64,000 bases of DNA from Nematostella vectensis (lineage: Eukaryota > Cnidaria > Anthozoa > Actiniaria > Edwardsiidae): contig NC_064045.1 in assembly GCF_932526225.1 (NCBI RefSeq), positions 12,394,442 to 12,458,441 of the forward strand, in the 5' to 3' direction. Under the pieces are notes generated by a model. It saw nothing but the letters and a program-made list of their open reading frames with translations. It was not told the DNA's origin and made no database searches. Made by a program: the position numbers and the translations under genes. How positions within the stretch are numbered: position 1 is the stretch's first letter; each line of letters opens with the position of its first letter. Positions 1 to 13,000 of this stretch are shown here, piece by piece.

Positions 1-1096
1 TTATTATTGTGTAGTTTCAGAAAATATCCATACCCATCATTGAGGGGATTGGAAATTCCGGGGGTGGGGGATCAAACCCCCAGGAATTTCAAGAGGGTGG
101 TGGTGGTGGTTGGGGGGGGGGGGGGTAAATGCCCTTTTTCCGCTGCGCCGGTAACAAAATTAACACCTCGAATGTCCACTCCTTCTTGGCTATGTAACAC
201 TTACTGTATTTATTTTTCCAGGGGGGTGGAAATTCCAGGGGGGTGGGGGGTCATACCTCCGACCCCCCTCCATGGGGAGGGGGAGAGGGGTTTGGATATT
301 TTTTGGAACTACACATTTTCGACTGTTACTCCGGAAAAATATGTGCATCGCAACTCCAAGTTACCTTGCTGTGTAGCGAGGAGGTTCCCCACAGTCTCCA
401 CGTAAGGTAAAAGCTGCTCCATAAACAGCAATGTCTGAACAAATTAAACATCAACGTCAACATATGGTACTCGATATTTTGCATCGTGCGGTCAGCAGAA
501 AAACAAACCTCATAACGGCTGCGTACCCTACTCTCCCTTCTCTCTCAAATTCGGTTGTGTGGCAGTTATACATAATATTTCAATCATGGGCCTTAGGAAA
601 CGCGATCACAGGACGGTCCTGTGATCAGGTAAACAAGGGAAAATGGGCGTTAAGAATTATTACACGCAGGATGGTTCGGGGTGCACTGAAGGTCTGCTAA
701 AACGAAGGGAAATTGAGTGCCATAGCGAGTTAGGACAAGGAGCAAGCCTTTTCCGTTTGCTCCTACACCACAAGCGCACGGAGCGATCTCATCACATTGT
801 ATTAGTTCAACAAGTATGTTTACGTTTAATGCATTACTCCACAAAGACATAGCCATAACATGAAGGTATAAAATAATTTAATTACAATAATATAACTTAA
901 TAAATGCAAGAAAACTGTCAATAGTGATCTGGGTGATAGCGCCACCAGGGGCTATTCCACATTCTTATTGCATGTGGGAAAAAGCTTACTTTAAAACGTT
1001 TGTTTTACAGCTAACTGTCGCAAATCTTTTAGAATGATATTGTCTACATATCTAGTCCGATTATAGCAAATGAGCTATTAGAGATGTACATCTTAC
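1..1096. other. Left edge, no gene resolved (EXOC7 intron)
   Basis: Expected to be EXOC7 intron sequence between exon 20 and exons beyond the window. Positions 40-310 contain two similar G-rich blocks (GGGGTGG...GGAAATTCC(G/A)GGGG at about 49 and 228). Small open frames here look accidental. Confidence 0.5.
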
Positions 1097-4000
1097 ATTT
1101 CTTGTGAGCTCGTGAACTGTTCCGTCACGCGGCATATTGGACGCATGCTTCTCTGGTGCATGCTGAAACAGAATATATAGTATATATAGAAATAGTATAG
1201 TAACACGATACTTGGTAGACAGAGCCAAAAAATGGCTAGAAATTTTCCAATTCTCAATATATAAGCTCAAGATTCCGCATACAAGGTGTTCCTCTGACCA
1301 AAAGCTTAATTCCAAATTTTAAAGAAATTTAGCAGATATGAAATTTAGGTATTAGCGAGCAAAGTTGGCTTAATTTCTGATCAGAGCCCGACTCCTCCCT
1401 AAAAACGAGGAGAATTCATACTTTAAATAATTTAAAAATGGAATTCAAGCTTACCGAAGTTAACCAGACCTTATTTTGGGAAAACTTGCCATTTTTTTTG
1501 CTCTGTCTAGTTGGTATTGATTAGCAATGAAGGTGGTGTTACTCATGCCGGTAATGGTGGTTCGGATAATACAAACAAACGGGCGTAGCCATTTCATTAG
1601 CAGTTGCCTTACCCTGATTCCGTCAGCAAACTCGTCCAAAGCTCTTGCTGCCTAGCAAAGATAATAGGGACCGTAAGATTTAGAAGCACGCATGCTAGAT
1701 TTATCCCTACGCTAAAAAAAAGTAGAAGTGCACGTTCGTGATAAAATTGTGAAGAATGGCATGCTAATATGGTAAGTTTGATTTGTGATCATGGCTTTGT
1801 AACCCAAACAGGATCAGTACAACTTTTTTAAGATCGATGAATATAAAAAAATCCTAATTTTTTGTCAATAGACCGTTTTCACGAAATTGCGCGCGCATCC
1901 AAAATGCCACAGAATGGCGGGCCACAGCTGATCCAAAATGCGGACGAATGGAAATTTGTCTACAAAACTCCGCGAAAGAAGCGGTCTATTAAAATGTCGG
2001 ACATGGGATGGGGCTGTGGAGGGAGGGACTGGGTCAAACCGCGTCATACTGTTCTTACTGCTAACTTCAAGGCGTTTATGAGCGTCAAACCTTGTCATAC
2101 TGTACTTACTGCTAACTCTAAGGCGTTTATGAGGCTTGGAAATTTGCTCCTGGTTTTAGGTCCGGTGAACTTGAAAAAAATGAAGCAGAGGAAAATAGTG
2201 AGAACAGCTGAATAAAGCTTGAAGCAATTGGGGTACATGGGGTAGGAGTATCAGATAATTTCTCGACAGGCCTTCCGTCTCCTTATAGAAGCTCTTCTGG
2301 CCGTGTTAGAGCGGGTGCTTTAGCCTTTTCGCCTTCTGGTCGCTCACTCCTGCGTACTAGCTTGAATCCAGCCCAGATCATTTCTAGTACCATTTAGATC
2401 CTGGGTTAATTGGATTGAGTTTTCTGTATCTCTATTTCTTCGATGACATACGGTAAAGTGATACTTCGGATCAAATAACTTAATATTGAGTTTGATGACA
2501 AAACAGATGTTTTGGTGTGGGAAAAGACAACCGAAAATTGAACAACTTAGTAATTGAGTTTGATAAGGAAAAACTGTTTTGTGTGGGACTTTGTGTAAAC
2601 TCTTACCTGTAAAACATCGTCAAAGTCTGGTTGAATGTGACGGGAATGCCTGAGCACGGGAAACACTTGCATGGTGGACGCGTAGTAGTGCTTACTGGTG
2701 AACTTACGAAGCGTGTTTACGATAGTCTGCAATACAAATAGGCGTCACAAATTGCGACAGAGGGCCATTAATGATACAACTTATAGTGTGGAGCAATAAA
2801 AAAAGAGGATACTAATAATGATGACGTCACCGAAGGATAATAATAATACCAATAATGATACTGATGGTTATCCTGTAATAATGATAATAGAGCTAAATGG
2901 GAAGGATGATAGTGGTGGTGATGATGTTGATATTTTTGTTATTGATAATAATGTTGTAGTAAGACAACGACGACGGTGACGACGATGAAGATTATGGTGA
3001 CGATGATGGTGATGATTATGGTGACGATGATGATGATGATTATGGTGATGATGATGATTATTATGGTGACGATGATGATGATTATGGTGACGATGATGAT
3101 TTTTATTATGGTGACGATGATGACGATGATGATGATTATGGTGACGATGATGATGATGATTATGGTGACGATGATGATGATGATTATTGTGACGATGATT
3201 ATTGTGACGATGATGATGATTATGGGGATCACACGATGTTTCTTGTAAAGACGACACGATTGAGACGACACGATCGTCACGATCGTCGATTTCGTCATCG
3301 TGTCGATCGTCACGATGTCAACGATCATCGTCAACATCGTCACGATCGTTACATTAACGATTACAAGACTGTTGCGATTGTTCGCTTCGTCTCGATCGCT
3401 TCGGATACGATCCGGATACTACACGTTGGGAGATTGGTATTTGGGATCCACCATCTAGCCAAAATTTTGCCAAGACTTGGAATCACTTTCGAACGCACGG
3501 TTTTGGCGATATCAAAGTTATGCTATCTGCTACTCGTGGTTTTGCTAAAGTATTTCAGCGTTTGTACTTGAAAGAAAGGCTGGAGGCATGGTAAAATGAA
3601 ATTTATGTTTAGTGTGCAATCTTGTTATTGCCGTTAGGCATGAAAGAGTCTGTCATAGAGCACTCTGACGGTTTGGATACTTGATTCAGTGGATATATTC
3701 ACGTTTACACACGTTTTTCATGTTTCAATAGCTTTTAATTTCACATTTATATGTTCTAAAAGTACATCAACAACAAAATAGAAACCTGAAGATATACAAA
3801 TATTCCTTAAATTACATTCCCATTGATTTTAAAATTTTAGCTGCCATTATCTGCAGTATATTGCTACGTAGCCTGATATTGACTTGATTTTTTCACCCCC
3901 GAATAACCCCCCTAACAAGTCTACTTTAAGATATGGGTGATCCCCAACCCTCTGAAAAATTCCTTCTGTTGCGGCCTCAACTAATTCTGATTTTGACATG

Positions 4001-7000
4001 TACTGCTTGAAGGAAGTATTAAGCCTCTGGTAGGAAGCAAAGCCCTTTACACCAGCCAAGTCCAGTCTAGCGGACTTGGCCTCTCTCATTGCCCATTCAA
4101 CCATCACTCGCATTTCTTCCTCGTCCATAGAGTGAACAAACTCAGCCACCTTGCTAGTCTCCTGTGAAAAATAAATTCAGCAATTTGGAAATTTCAGTTG
4201 CACTGTGTACACTGCTTTTTACTTCTGAAAAAACAACACCTGCCGATGATTTTGCTAGCTCAGTCAGAAAAACGTAAGGTAAAAAACTTATTGAATAATC
4301 AAAAACATTGACAATTGAACACTGACTACTATACAGTAGTTCCCTACACAACCTGATTTTTTAATTTTTTAATTAAGTTCTTATATAAATGGTACTTGCT
4401 TAAAACAGGTTCTTATATTTCTATATATTCATTGTAACAAAACAAAACTAAGTTGACCAAGCTCATAAAATTACTTATAAATACAGATGATAATCTTAAA
4501 TCGGTAGTATACCTTTTAAAAATTTTCACAGTAACCCCTCCAATACGAATAAAATGGAAAATGTAGCCTCAATAGGCTCTTATGTGGAGGGTGCTGAAAA
4601 TGATTTTGGGCTAACAGGTTCTTAAACTCCTAGCACTTGTATTGGTACATCTCGTTACATAACCAATCAAAATAAACTGTTATTTCACATAATTCTCTTT
4701 TTTTATGCTTTTCCGATTAGAACAACGATAAAAAATAACGAACTTTAATGACACCTCATTATCCCATCTTCCAAGACTTCCAAGAATATTAATTGCTAGT
4801 TTTTTATTCTTGAAATTACAAGTAATAAGCAGATTTGTCGTGTTTCAGTATTTTCTGGCAGAGAGGAAATAGGCCATTTGTTTATGCGCGAATAAGACCT
4901 GGATTTTTCAAGCGTCTCGATCTGAGGATACTGACAAATGCGAGTTGACATAAGTCACAAACAAACGTAAAGTGAACTTGGGAAAATGTAACTGTACCAG
5001 GCGCGTACCCATGATAAGTTGAAGGGAAGGGGAGCCCACTTTTTTGCAACCGGAGAAGATGGAGGGGGGGGGTGCTAACACCCTGTGCACCCCCCTATGT
5101 ACGCGCCTGGGAGGGGCTACCATAACCTCATTTTCTAGTCAAAGTTGGGTAAAATATTCATCGGCTTTTAGGCTTAGTTGTAGTCGAATGTTTGTAGGCA
5201 ATTTTCTTAGAAAATGCTAAGAGAACCCGTTCGCACAAGTCGAGTAAAGCATAAAAAGACGTGACGAAGTGACGTGATCGGTTTAAAGAGACCAGTTGAT
5301 TCATGTAGCCCATTTCCATAGCCAAAATTCGCCCCCTAGGAATGAGAATATCCTGAGGATAATCCCTCACTTATGTGTTTGCACCAGTTGTTCTGGTGAG
5401 GAAGGCACAGCGAAGCTAGTGCCCCTGTTTGTGTATTGTCAGTAAGCAGTGTCAGTGAGGGTGGTGACTGCCACTATGGCCGTCGGTGGTTAACATCCAT
5501 TCGATTCGTTAGGTTAGTGTAGTGCAGCTTGAAGAGACAAGCCTCCTTTATTTCCGAGAAGACTGGCAACTCTGGGGAAATAACTTCAAGCCGCTTGTGA
5601 CTTGACACTTTCAAGTCAAGGCGTTAACTCGTGACTTTAAAATTTCGAGCCAAGACGTTAACTCATTGCTTTGAAATTTCGAGTCACGTTATGAACTCAG
5701 AAAAAAAACATTTAGAGCCAGGACCCGAGTGCGCTATGTCACCTAGCAAACCCGTGCCTCCAACACATGAAAAGGCGTTTAAAGGGATTTTTGGGTCCTT
5801 TTAGATGACCATGTACAATATACTCAATTATTGAAAAAAAAAAGCAAAAATACCGTCAAAGAAAATGGGAAGTTAAACATAAGATCATGAAAATCGTATT
5901 GTTCTTAGGGACTAAAGTATAGAGATCTTTGTGTGCCGAGGTAGGCGTGGCACCAGTAACACAATCTATACAAACTATAACAATGTAACAAACCCAAGTG
6001 CAGTAGGTTTCTAATCTCAGTCAGAATCATGTTAAGTTATAGCCTGCGTGGCAAGCGTTTCCTGACATTGAGCAAGTCTCACCCAGTAGAAGCCAAGCTC
6101 AGAATATTTTGTCGTACGGTTGATTTTGAAGATTTTAGTGTGGCTTTCCTTTTGAGTGTTGTCGGCAGTTTGTTCCAGGGTTTGATTGAAGAAACAGTAA
6201 ACGTTTTCCCCCTTCAGTTTTTCCACGATAGCGTGGTGCTATACATTTTTTAGGGCAAAACTATCTATAAGATATATATTACTTCAAGATAAAAGTAGCA
6301 ATAGCAATGGCAATGGTAATGGTAATGGTAATGGTAATGGTAATGGTAATGGTAATGGTAATGGTAATAGTAATAGTAATAGTATAATAGTAGTAATACT
6401 ACTATAAGATAGTAAGGAAGGTACAGTTCCTTTAGAGATCACATTTAGAGATCATAGCTTCGCCTTTAAAAGGTAAAAGCTGGAGTTGGTTTAAAATTGG
6501 GACGGTTAAAGCTCTGGACTTCACAAACAACCGCGATGTCCGTTTTTGTAGTTCCGATATTCTACACAGTAAATCTTTAGAGCATACAGAGTCCCACTGT
6601 GCTGGTATAGTTAAAAAAAAAACAGTTTAAGGAGGGTATTATAAAAGTACATTTCTTTTTTGTTTAAATGGTATAAATACATTAAAAATCCCATCAACGT
6701 GAAATGAGGAATTCAGCTAAGTCTCCAATGTTCTAAGATCATGGCCGAGCCGACTTGCTCAAGAACGTCTCCACTAAAGTTGAAAAGGAATTGGATTGAC
6801 ACAAATTTTGAGTCGTTTTTCAGTGAGAATTGGTACTTTACACACGTGCTGTAGGCTGCTCTCAATCATAGAAAAGACATTTTAAGATAGTGGTCTGAGG
6901 GACCTGGCATTGAGATGTGGAGGTGTTTTAGACCCTGCCTAGCAGCAAACCACGAGGAATCCACAGGTCTAGAAAAAGATGCTTTCAGAGAGCTTCTCCA

Positions 7001-10000
7001 TACGAAAAATTTGGATACCTTTCCAAACAACACATTGAGTATCTTCGGTAAGCCTCTCTGGATACGTCTTCGAAATATACCCCGTCAATATACAGAGGTC
7101 TTCATGTCACAGCTTTAAACAGATCAGGGGGATCTTCAATGCAGAATGGAGACAACAGCGCGTTTACCTCACCTATCATCTTCTTCCCAAGATTTCCATC
7201 CTGCCTCTGCTCTCTCCTTTTCCACCGACCTCCTCAAAGTTGTCTATTTTTCTTTTTCCGTCGGGCTGCCATGTAAGAACAGCGCGTTTGGCAAGATGTT
7301 AGTCAACCAAGTGCGAAGAAACGGTTAACAAAGACACGCTAACTCATGGTTTATATGGGATTCAGTCTTAAAGGGCCCCTAAATGGTCTTTGGTGAGCAC
7401 TTGCGACCTTGCGAGCACCCCGTATTTTATGGTAGACCGAGCATTTTTAGGCCGCAAAAAAGGCGCGAGCATGCGAGCATTAGCCAAAAACTGCGAGCAC
7501 TTCAAAATATCGGGGGACCATTCGGGGGGGCCCTTCTTAACTGGCGGCAGTTCATAAAGTATTGATTAATTGCTGAATACCGCAGCAACTTTCTGCGGCA
7601 ACCTAAAGATACGGGCTACATTGAGGGCACAGCAGCTAAGCAAAATAACTTGCAGAAGAGCCAAATAGCTAGAGACGAATGAGGCCCCGAATAAAGGAAA
7701 GGGCATCGGGCGCAACGATGTGGTGTTTGATGTCTACACAGAGCAGTCCATCAAGAGTGGAAAACACGTGTTTTGTTTTTGTTTTTTTTTGTTTTTTTTG
7801 GAAAAGGCAAAGTCCTTTACCCACAAGAAACCGGAATGCATTGGTGGCTTTTTATGAATACCTTTTTGGGTGATAGAAATTTACGTGCACTATGTATATT
7901 AATGTGGCGGGAAGATCGGCGTCAACAAAATGTGCACACCTTTCCTTCGTTGTTCTAGCCCCTTTTTAGATCATGTGCTCTTTAAATTGTAGAAATGGCT
8001 ATTATAGGCTTGTTTGAGTTTTTCAAATCAGCTTTCCCATGTTCAGATTGCTTGATGCTGCATGCACCATACCAGGCGCGTTCCCAGGATTGACGAAGAG
8101 GGTGGGGGGTGGGGGGCAGTGCGCAGTCATAGGAATCATATGCTAAAAAAATATAGTATTTCACGATCCACTTTTTGCCCCCCGGTGTTCGCGCCTGTGC
8201 ACTACTATCAAGCTACGACTTTGAGAAGCAAGTTGCAGTTTTACACGAAGCCCCCCCCCCTCCCCAAGCGACCAAGGTTGGCTTTCGCGATGACATTTTA
8301 TCACATTCAATAGCAACCCCTTTCTATTTTGCCTGAACTAGCCCTGTCTTAGGGACAGTGAAATTGCTATCAGGTGGAGGGGGGTTAATGATCACAAATT
8401 ATTTAGGATCCCCCTCTCCCCCTCCCCCCCCCCCCTCCCTCTCTATACATTACGACAAGCCAAACAATTGGCAAACTCAAGACTGAACTAAATTGTCTCC
8501 ACAGTTCTAAAAGTGGAAATCTGTATTTTATCAAATTAGAGTTGAATTAAGCCTCTTCCCAAAAAATATATAATATATAATACCGATCCATGCTGAGGCT
8601 AAGGCAGGAATACGCCAAAAACAGCAGTATTATGGGATAGGGCTTTGGAAAAAACATTTTCGGGTGCGTTATCTTCGGTTAACCAGTCCAGAAAGCACCA
8701 GAAAACTACTCAGGTTAAATGGAATATGGGCTTTTAATTCGTTGGTAAGAGACGAGGTCATAACAATCTGCCAAGCTAGGGTCCCGATTTAGGGGGGTGG
8801 GGTATGACCCGCCGCCACCCACCATATTGGGGATGGGGGGTATGGAAGCTACATGTCAGGAAATTTAATATGTTGTCCAGATAATGGCCTTGTAAATTGC
8901 CATGTCATATGTAATTACACCTGAGTTTTATTATTTATAATCACATAAGGTCTAATAAGGTCTAACTGATATGAATGATATTGATTAGTATGATTAACCA
9001 TACTGCAGGTGAGTAGTATTCTGGCAAAGCAGACAAGGCTAGCCCAGCCGGACACTTGCAGTAAAGATCCTGGCTCACTGAAAGGGTGAGAGCGAGCTCA
9101 GAGCGACTCATGGTGGAATAACTATTTTTCTTTTGGGGCAATACAAATAGAGAATCTAAGGGTAGGGGCAAATAAAGTAGCTGTTATTTACTCATTCTTT
9201 TTGATTGAACAATACTGACACAACTTCGAGCCTGATCCGAGATTGGTTCCCATATCTTTTCGTGATAACTGAAATTAATTGTCAGTTAGATAATCGAAAT
9301 CCACATGAAAAACAGTACATGATTTTCAACATTCTCTACATGTGACTGGGAAGCCATTCAAGATTTCAGTACTGGGTTCATTCACTGTTACTGTTAACTC
9401 ATCCATATTCAATAGGTGATTCGACCAATCGGATGACCCTCTTTAGACACGTGAGTAGGCTTTTACATAGGCAAGTCCCCAGAGATATAACTGTGTGGTA
9501 AAATCCTCACGTGTCCGACTTTGGACTACATAGTCTTCCAAAGTATTTTTGATCTTCAGTGTTTCGCGGTATAAACTGCGACTTCGGAGGCATGTTGTTG
9601 TCAACTCAACAGCGCTCGAGGAATGCCTGAATTCATTCCATTTCAACAAAATTTGTTTCATTGTCTACTCTGTGTCTACTGTAGTTATCTGGATTCCCAG
9701 GAACGCAACATGCATACTTTCGACTTTACATCTAATCAATGAAGTACTATTTTAGGCATTGAGTGCTCTTGAGTATATTTTTAATTCACTGATGGACTAG
9801 CTTTGACTCCCTGATGAACATAGACTTTGTGTTTCCACCTCGATTGGTCAAAGCGCCTATTGAAATTGGATGAGTTAATCGTAACAGTGAAACTGGGCCA
9901 CTGGACTTAGCACCGAATGTTGGACTAATGGCTTCCCAGTCGCACTTAACATTCGCGTCACGTGTTTTATCGGGTACGAAATTTTATACCCGATAAAACA

Positions 10001-13000
10001 CTGCTACTACTGCACGTGTTTTAAATAGTACATCGATACTAAGTGAAGGGAAATTTCTTGCTGAACATTCTATTTATTGTGTATCAGCCTTACAAACGAA
10101 AGCCATCAGCGGAAATAAAGAAAACCACGGATTATGCCTGGCACAACGCAAAAGCGATAATTGCCGATAAGAGTTGCCGCAGTGTCGCTGTCCTGGTAAA
10201 TCTTTACATAAAATCTACAGTAGATATCTTAAAGCGCAGCTGAAAATATCTGTAATTTGCCGTGTCGCGTATTGTCCCGAAATAAACATAATCATTCAAC
10301 CATGAGTCGCCCTGAACTCGCTCGCATCCTTTCAGTGAGCCAGGATCCTATTACCGCAAGTGTCCGATGTCAGCTATGCTAGCCTTGTCTGCTTTGGTAG
10401 AATACTATTCGCCTTCACTATGGTTGATCATACTAATCAATGTCATTATAACTGTTAATAAATGGGACAGTTTTCCGGGGAAAAGAGGCTTACCCCTCGG
10501 AACCAAGTATAATAGAGAATTAGACCTTACGTGATTATAGATAATAAAGCGCTTTTGACCTTTCAAACGACGCGCTATGAACCGCCGCCGCCTGGTAATT
10601 AAGTAACACGACCCCGAGCTTTTTTTTCCTTCCCCTTAAGCCGAAACCAAGGCATCTCACTACCAATTTCCAAAATAGCTGTTAATATTCTCAACCAGCA
10701 TTCATCTACGTTAAAAGGTGAGTAATTGGAGCATATCAGTTAGTCTGACTTGGTTGTTTACTCTCTGTTGTATCTCCGAAATCCTAAAGCCGCACGGTAG
10801 CTGAGAGCTGATAAGAACCTTCTACTGAAGCTTATAACTTACTTCTTGTTCAACTCTATGAGAGTGTATGCGAGTGAATAACCGTTACTCTTATCAACTT
10901 TATTTATTATACTTAACTGTAACTCTCATCACCGTTGCACTCGTTTCATATTATATGCTCAAATGATCACTTCTTTGCATCTAGCCGATCATCGTTTGCC
11001 AAATATGCTGAGTGAAGTTTTGGAATTGAGTGTGTGACTTTGGAATTGAGAGTGAGATTTTTTATTTAGAAGGGATGCTTTAGAATTGAGGAAGTGAGTG
11101 ATGCTTTAGAATTGAGAGTGATGTTTTGGAATTGAGAGTGATGCTTTAGAATTGAGAGTGAGGTTTTGGAATCCAGAGTTTGTAATCACATCAATATTGG
11201 CTCAAATATATACATGCACAATTTAAATTTGATGGCATGGTCTGTTTATTAGTACATTGCTGTGAGTGTGAGCTTTGGCAGTTGAAACCACAAATCCATG
11301 GCGCTTGACCAAGAAAGATCAAACCAGCCGCATAGACACAATATAAACAACACAACTTTAGCTGTCTACCTTAATAGTTTGCAAAGGTTACATTGTGGTA
11401 AAAACCAGATAGGTTACACAATGGAAATGATTCTGTTGGCTGGATTTAATTTTTTTTTTTTGCTTTGTTAATAGAAACCATTATGTCGACCAAGACATGG
11501 GAGATATTCTCATTTAAAGGTGCCAGTGAAAGGGCACTAAAGCAAGGCAAACCTTTAGAGAGTAAGCAATTTGGAGCAGAGTCGCACTTGTGGAAGCTGA
11601 AGTATGCACCTGAGACAGAATTGTTTCATGTTCACCACCTTTGTGATGACAAAGTTGATGTAAATATAGTGTAAGTTTTTTTTTCTGAAATTTGTTGTTG
11701 GGAGGCATTTTATGTAATACCAGGTAACAGGTAATGACTTTGATGCCCTGGTTCACCAATAATCCCTTGCAAAAGCATGATATTTGGGGAGGCCTGCTCA
11801 TTGAAATATATTTAATGAGTAGGTAAAAGTTTGCATGATAGTTGAATGTTACAAGATTTATACAACTGAATGTGTTTCTTAGGCCTGAAAGCTCAGTTAA
11901 GGGTATTAAAAAAATGGCAGACCATAGTAGGCTAATCATCTTCAAAACTGGGCATTTCAGTATAAATCATTGTTACATTGTTAAGTTAGATGCAGAACAT
12001 AGTTTTTATATAACAACATAGATAATATACCAAAATCACTTGTTGCTACTATGGAGTGAGAGGACCTTGGTCTAGCAGGGGTCTCTAAGAACGATCAGAT
12101 AATCACCATGGGCTCCCTTTTTCTTGCCTTCGAGGTATGCCTTATTTTAAAGTGTTTATTCAAATAATCCAGTTCCATTCAGGGTAATCTAAATTACAGA
12201 CAAAAAAGCAAATAATGATATTGACAGTCACTTTCACTGCTTCTTAAAAAAAATTTTGTAATTAAAGTAAATAATGCTTCACCTTTAAAACTGTTAATAT
12301 GCTTTGTTTCTATTTAACAGGATGATGATTGGAGATATGAAAAAAAAAGATACTAATTTAAAGCTGGCCAAAGGACAAGCAGCCACCTTCAATTTTCAAG
12401 TTCCGGATGTAGAAAAAGTTGAAGTCCATGTGGCCATTATGGAACACAAACAAAAGGTTAAAATAAGCAAACATCATTTTGTTTATACTAGACAATTCTA
12501 TTTATTTGGGGGCCTAAAAACCCATTTCCTATTGAGGGGCCTGAAATTCTGGGAGGGGGAGTGAGAACAGAATTGTCAAAGGGGCAAAAAAGAAAAATCC
12601 ATGGGCTTATATAATGATTTACCCGAGGGGGAAAACTAGGAAAAGTCATATTGAAGGGGGAGGGGGGAAATTGGTAAATCCAAGGGAGAAATAACAAGAT
12701 CCAAGGGGTATTAATTAATGGTAATTCCAGGTGTCTTGAAGAAATACTTCCAAAAGGAGTAATAGAAGGGTTTAGGGAATAAAAGCCATACACGAAGCCA
12801 AGAACGAAAAAGAAAAAGAAAAACTGAGAGTGGAACAGAAGACAACAGCAAAAAAAAGAATTGCAAAAAGTTGAGGAGTAGAGAGAGAGAGAGAGATACA
12901 GGACCTAGAGGAAGAAATTGAGAAGAAGATGGAGCTATTGAGAAAGAAAGAAGAGGAATTAGGGGATTTGAGAAAGAAACTGAAGAGGCTGAGACGGAGA

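Larger units (their letters stand above)
4360..8925. other. EXOC7 intron 16, no gene seen
   Basis: Mostly unique A/T-rich sequence with repeat family A copies, a GGTAAT microsatellite, a G/C-homopolymer stretch near 8,410-8,440 and accidental short frames only. Confidence 0.5.

Noticed and set aside
2868-3343. His-rich and Ile/Thr-rich frames
   Set aside because: Translation of the GATGACGAT microsatellite.
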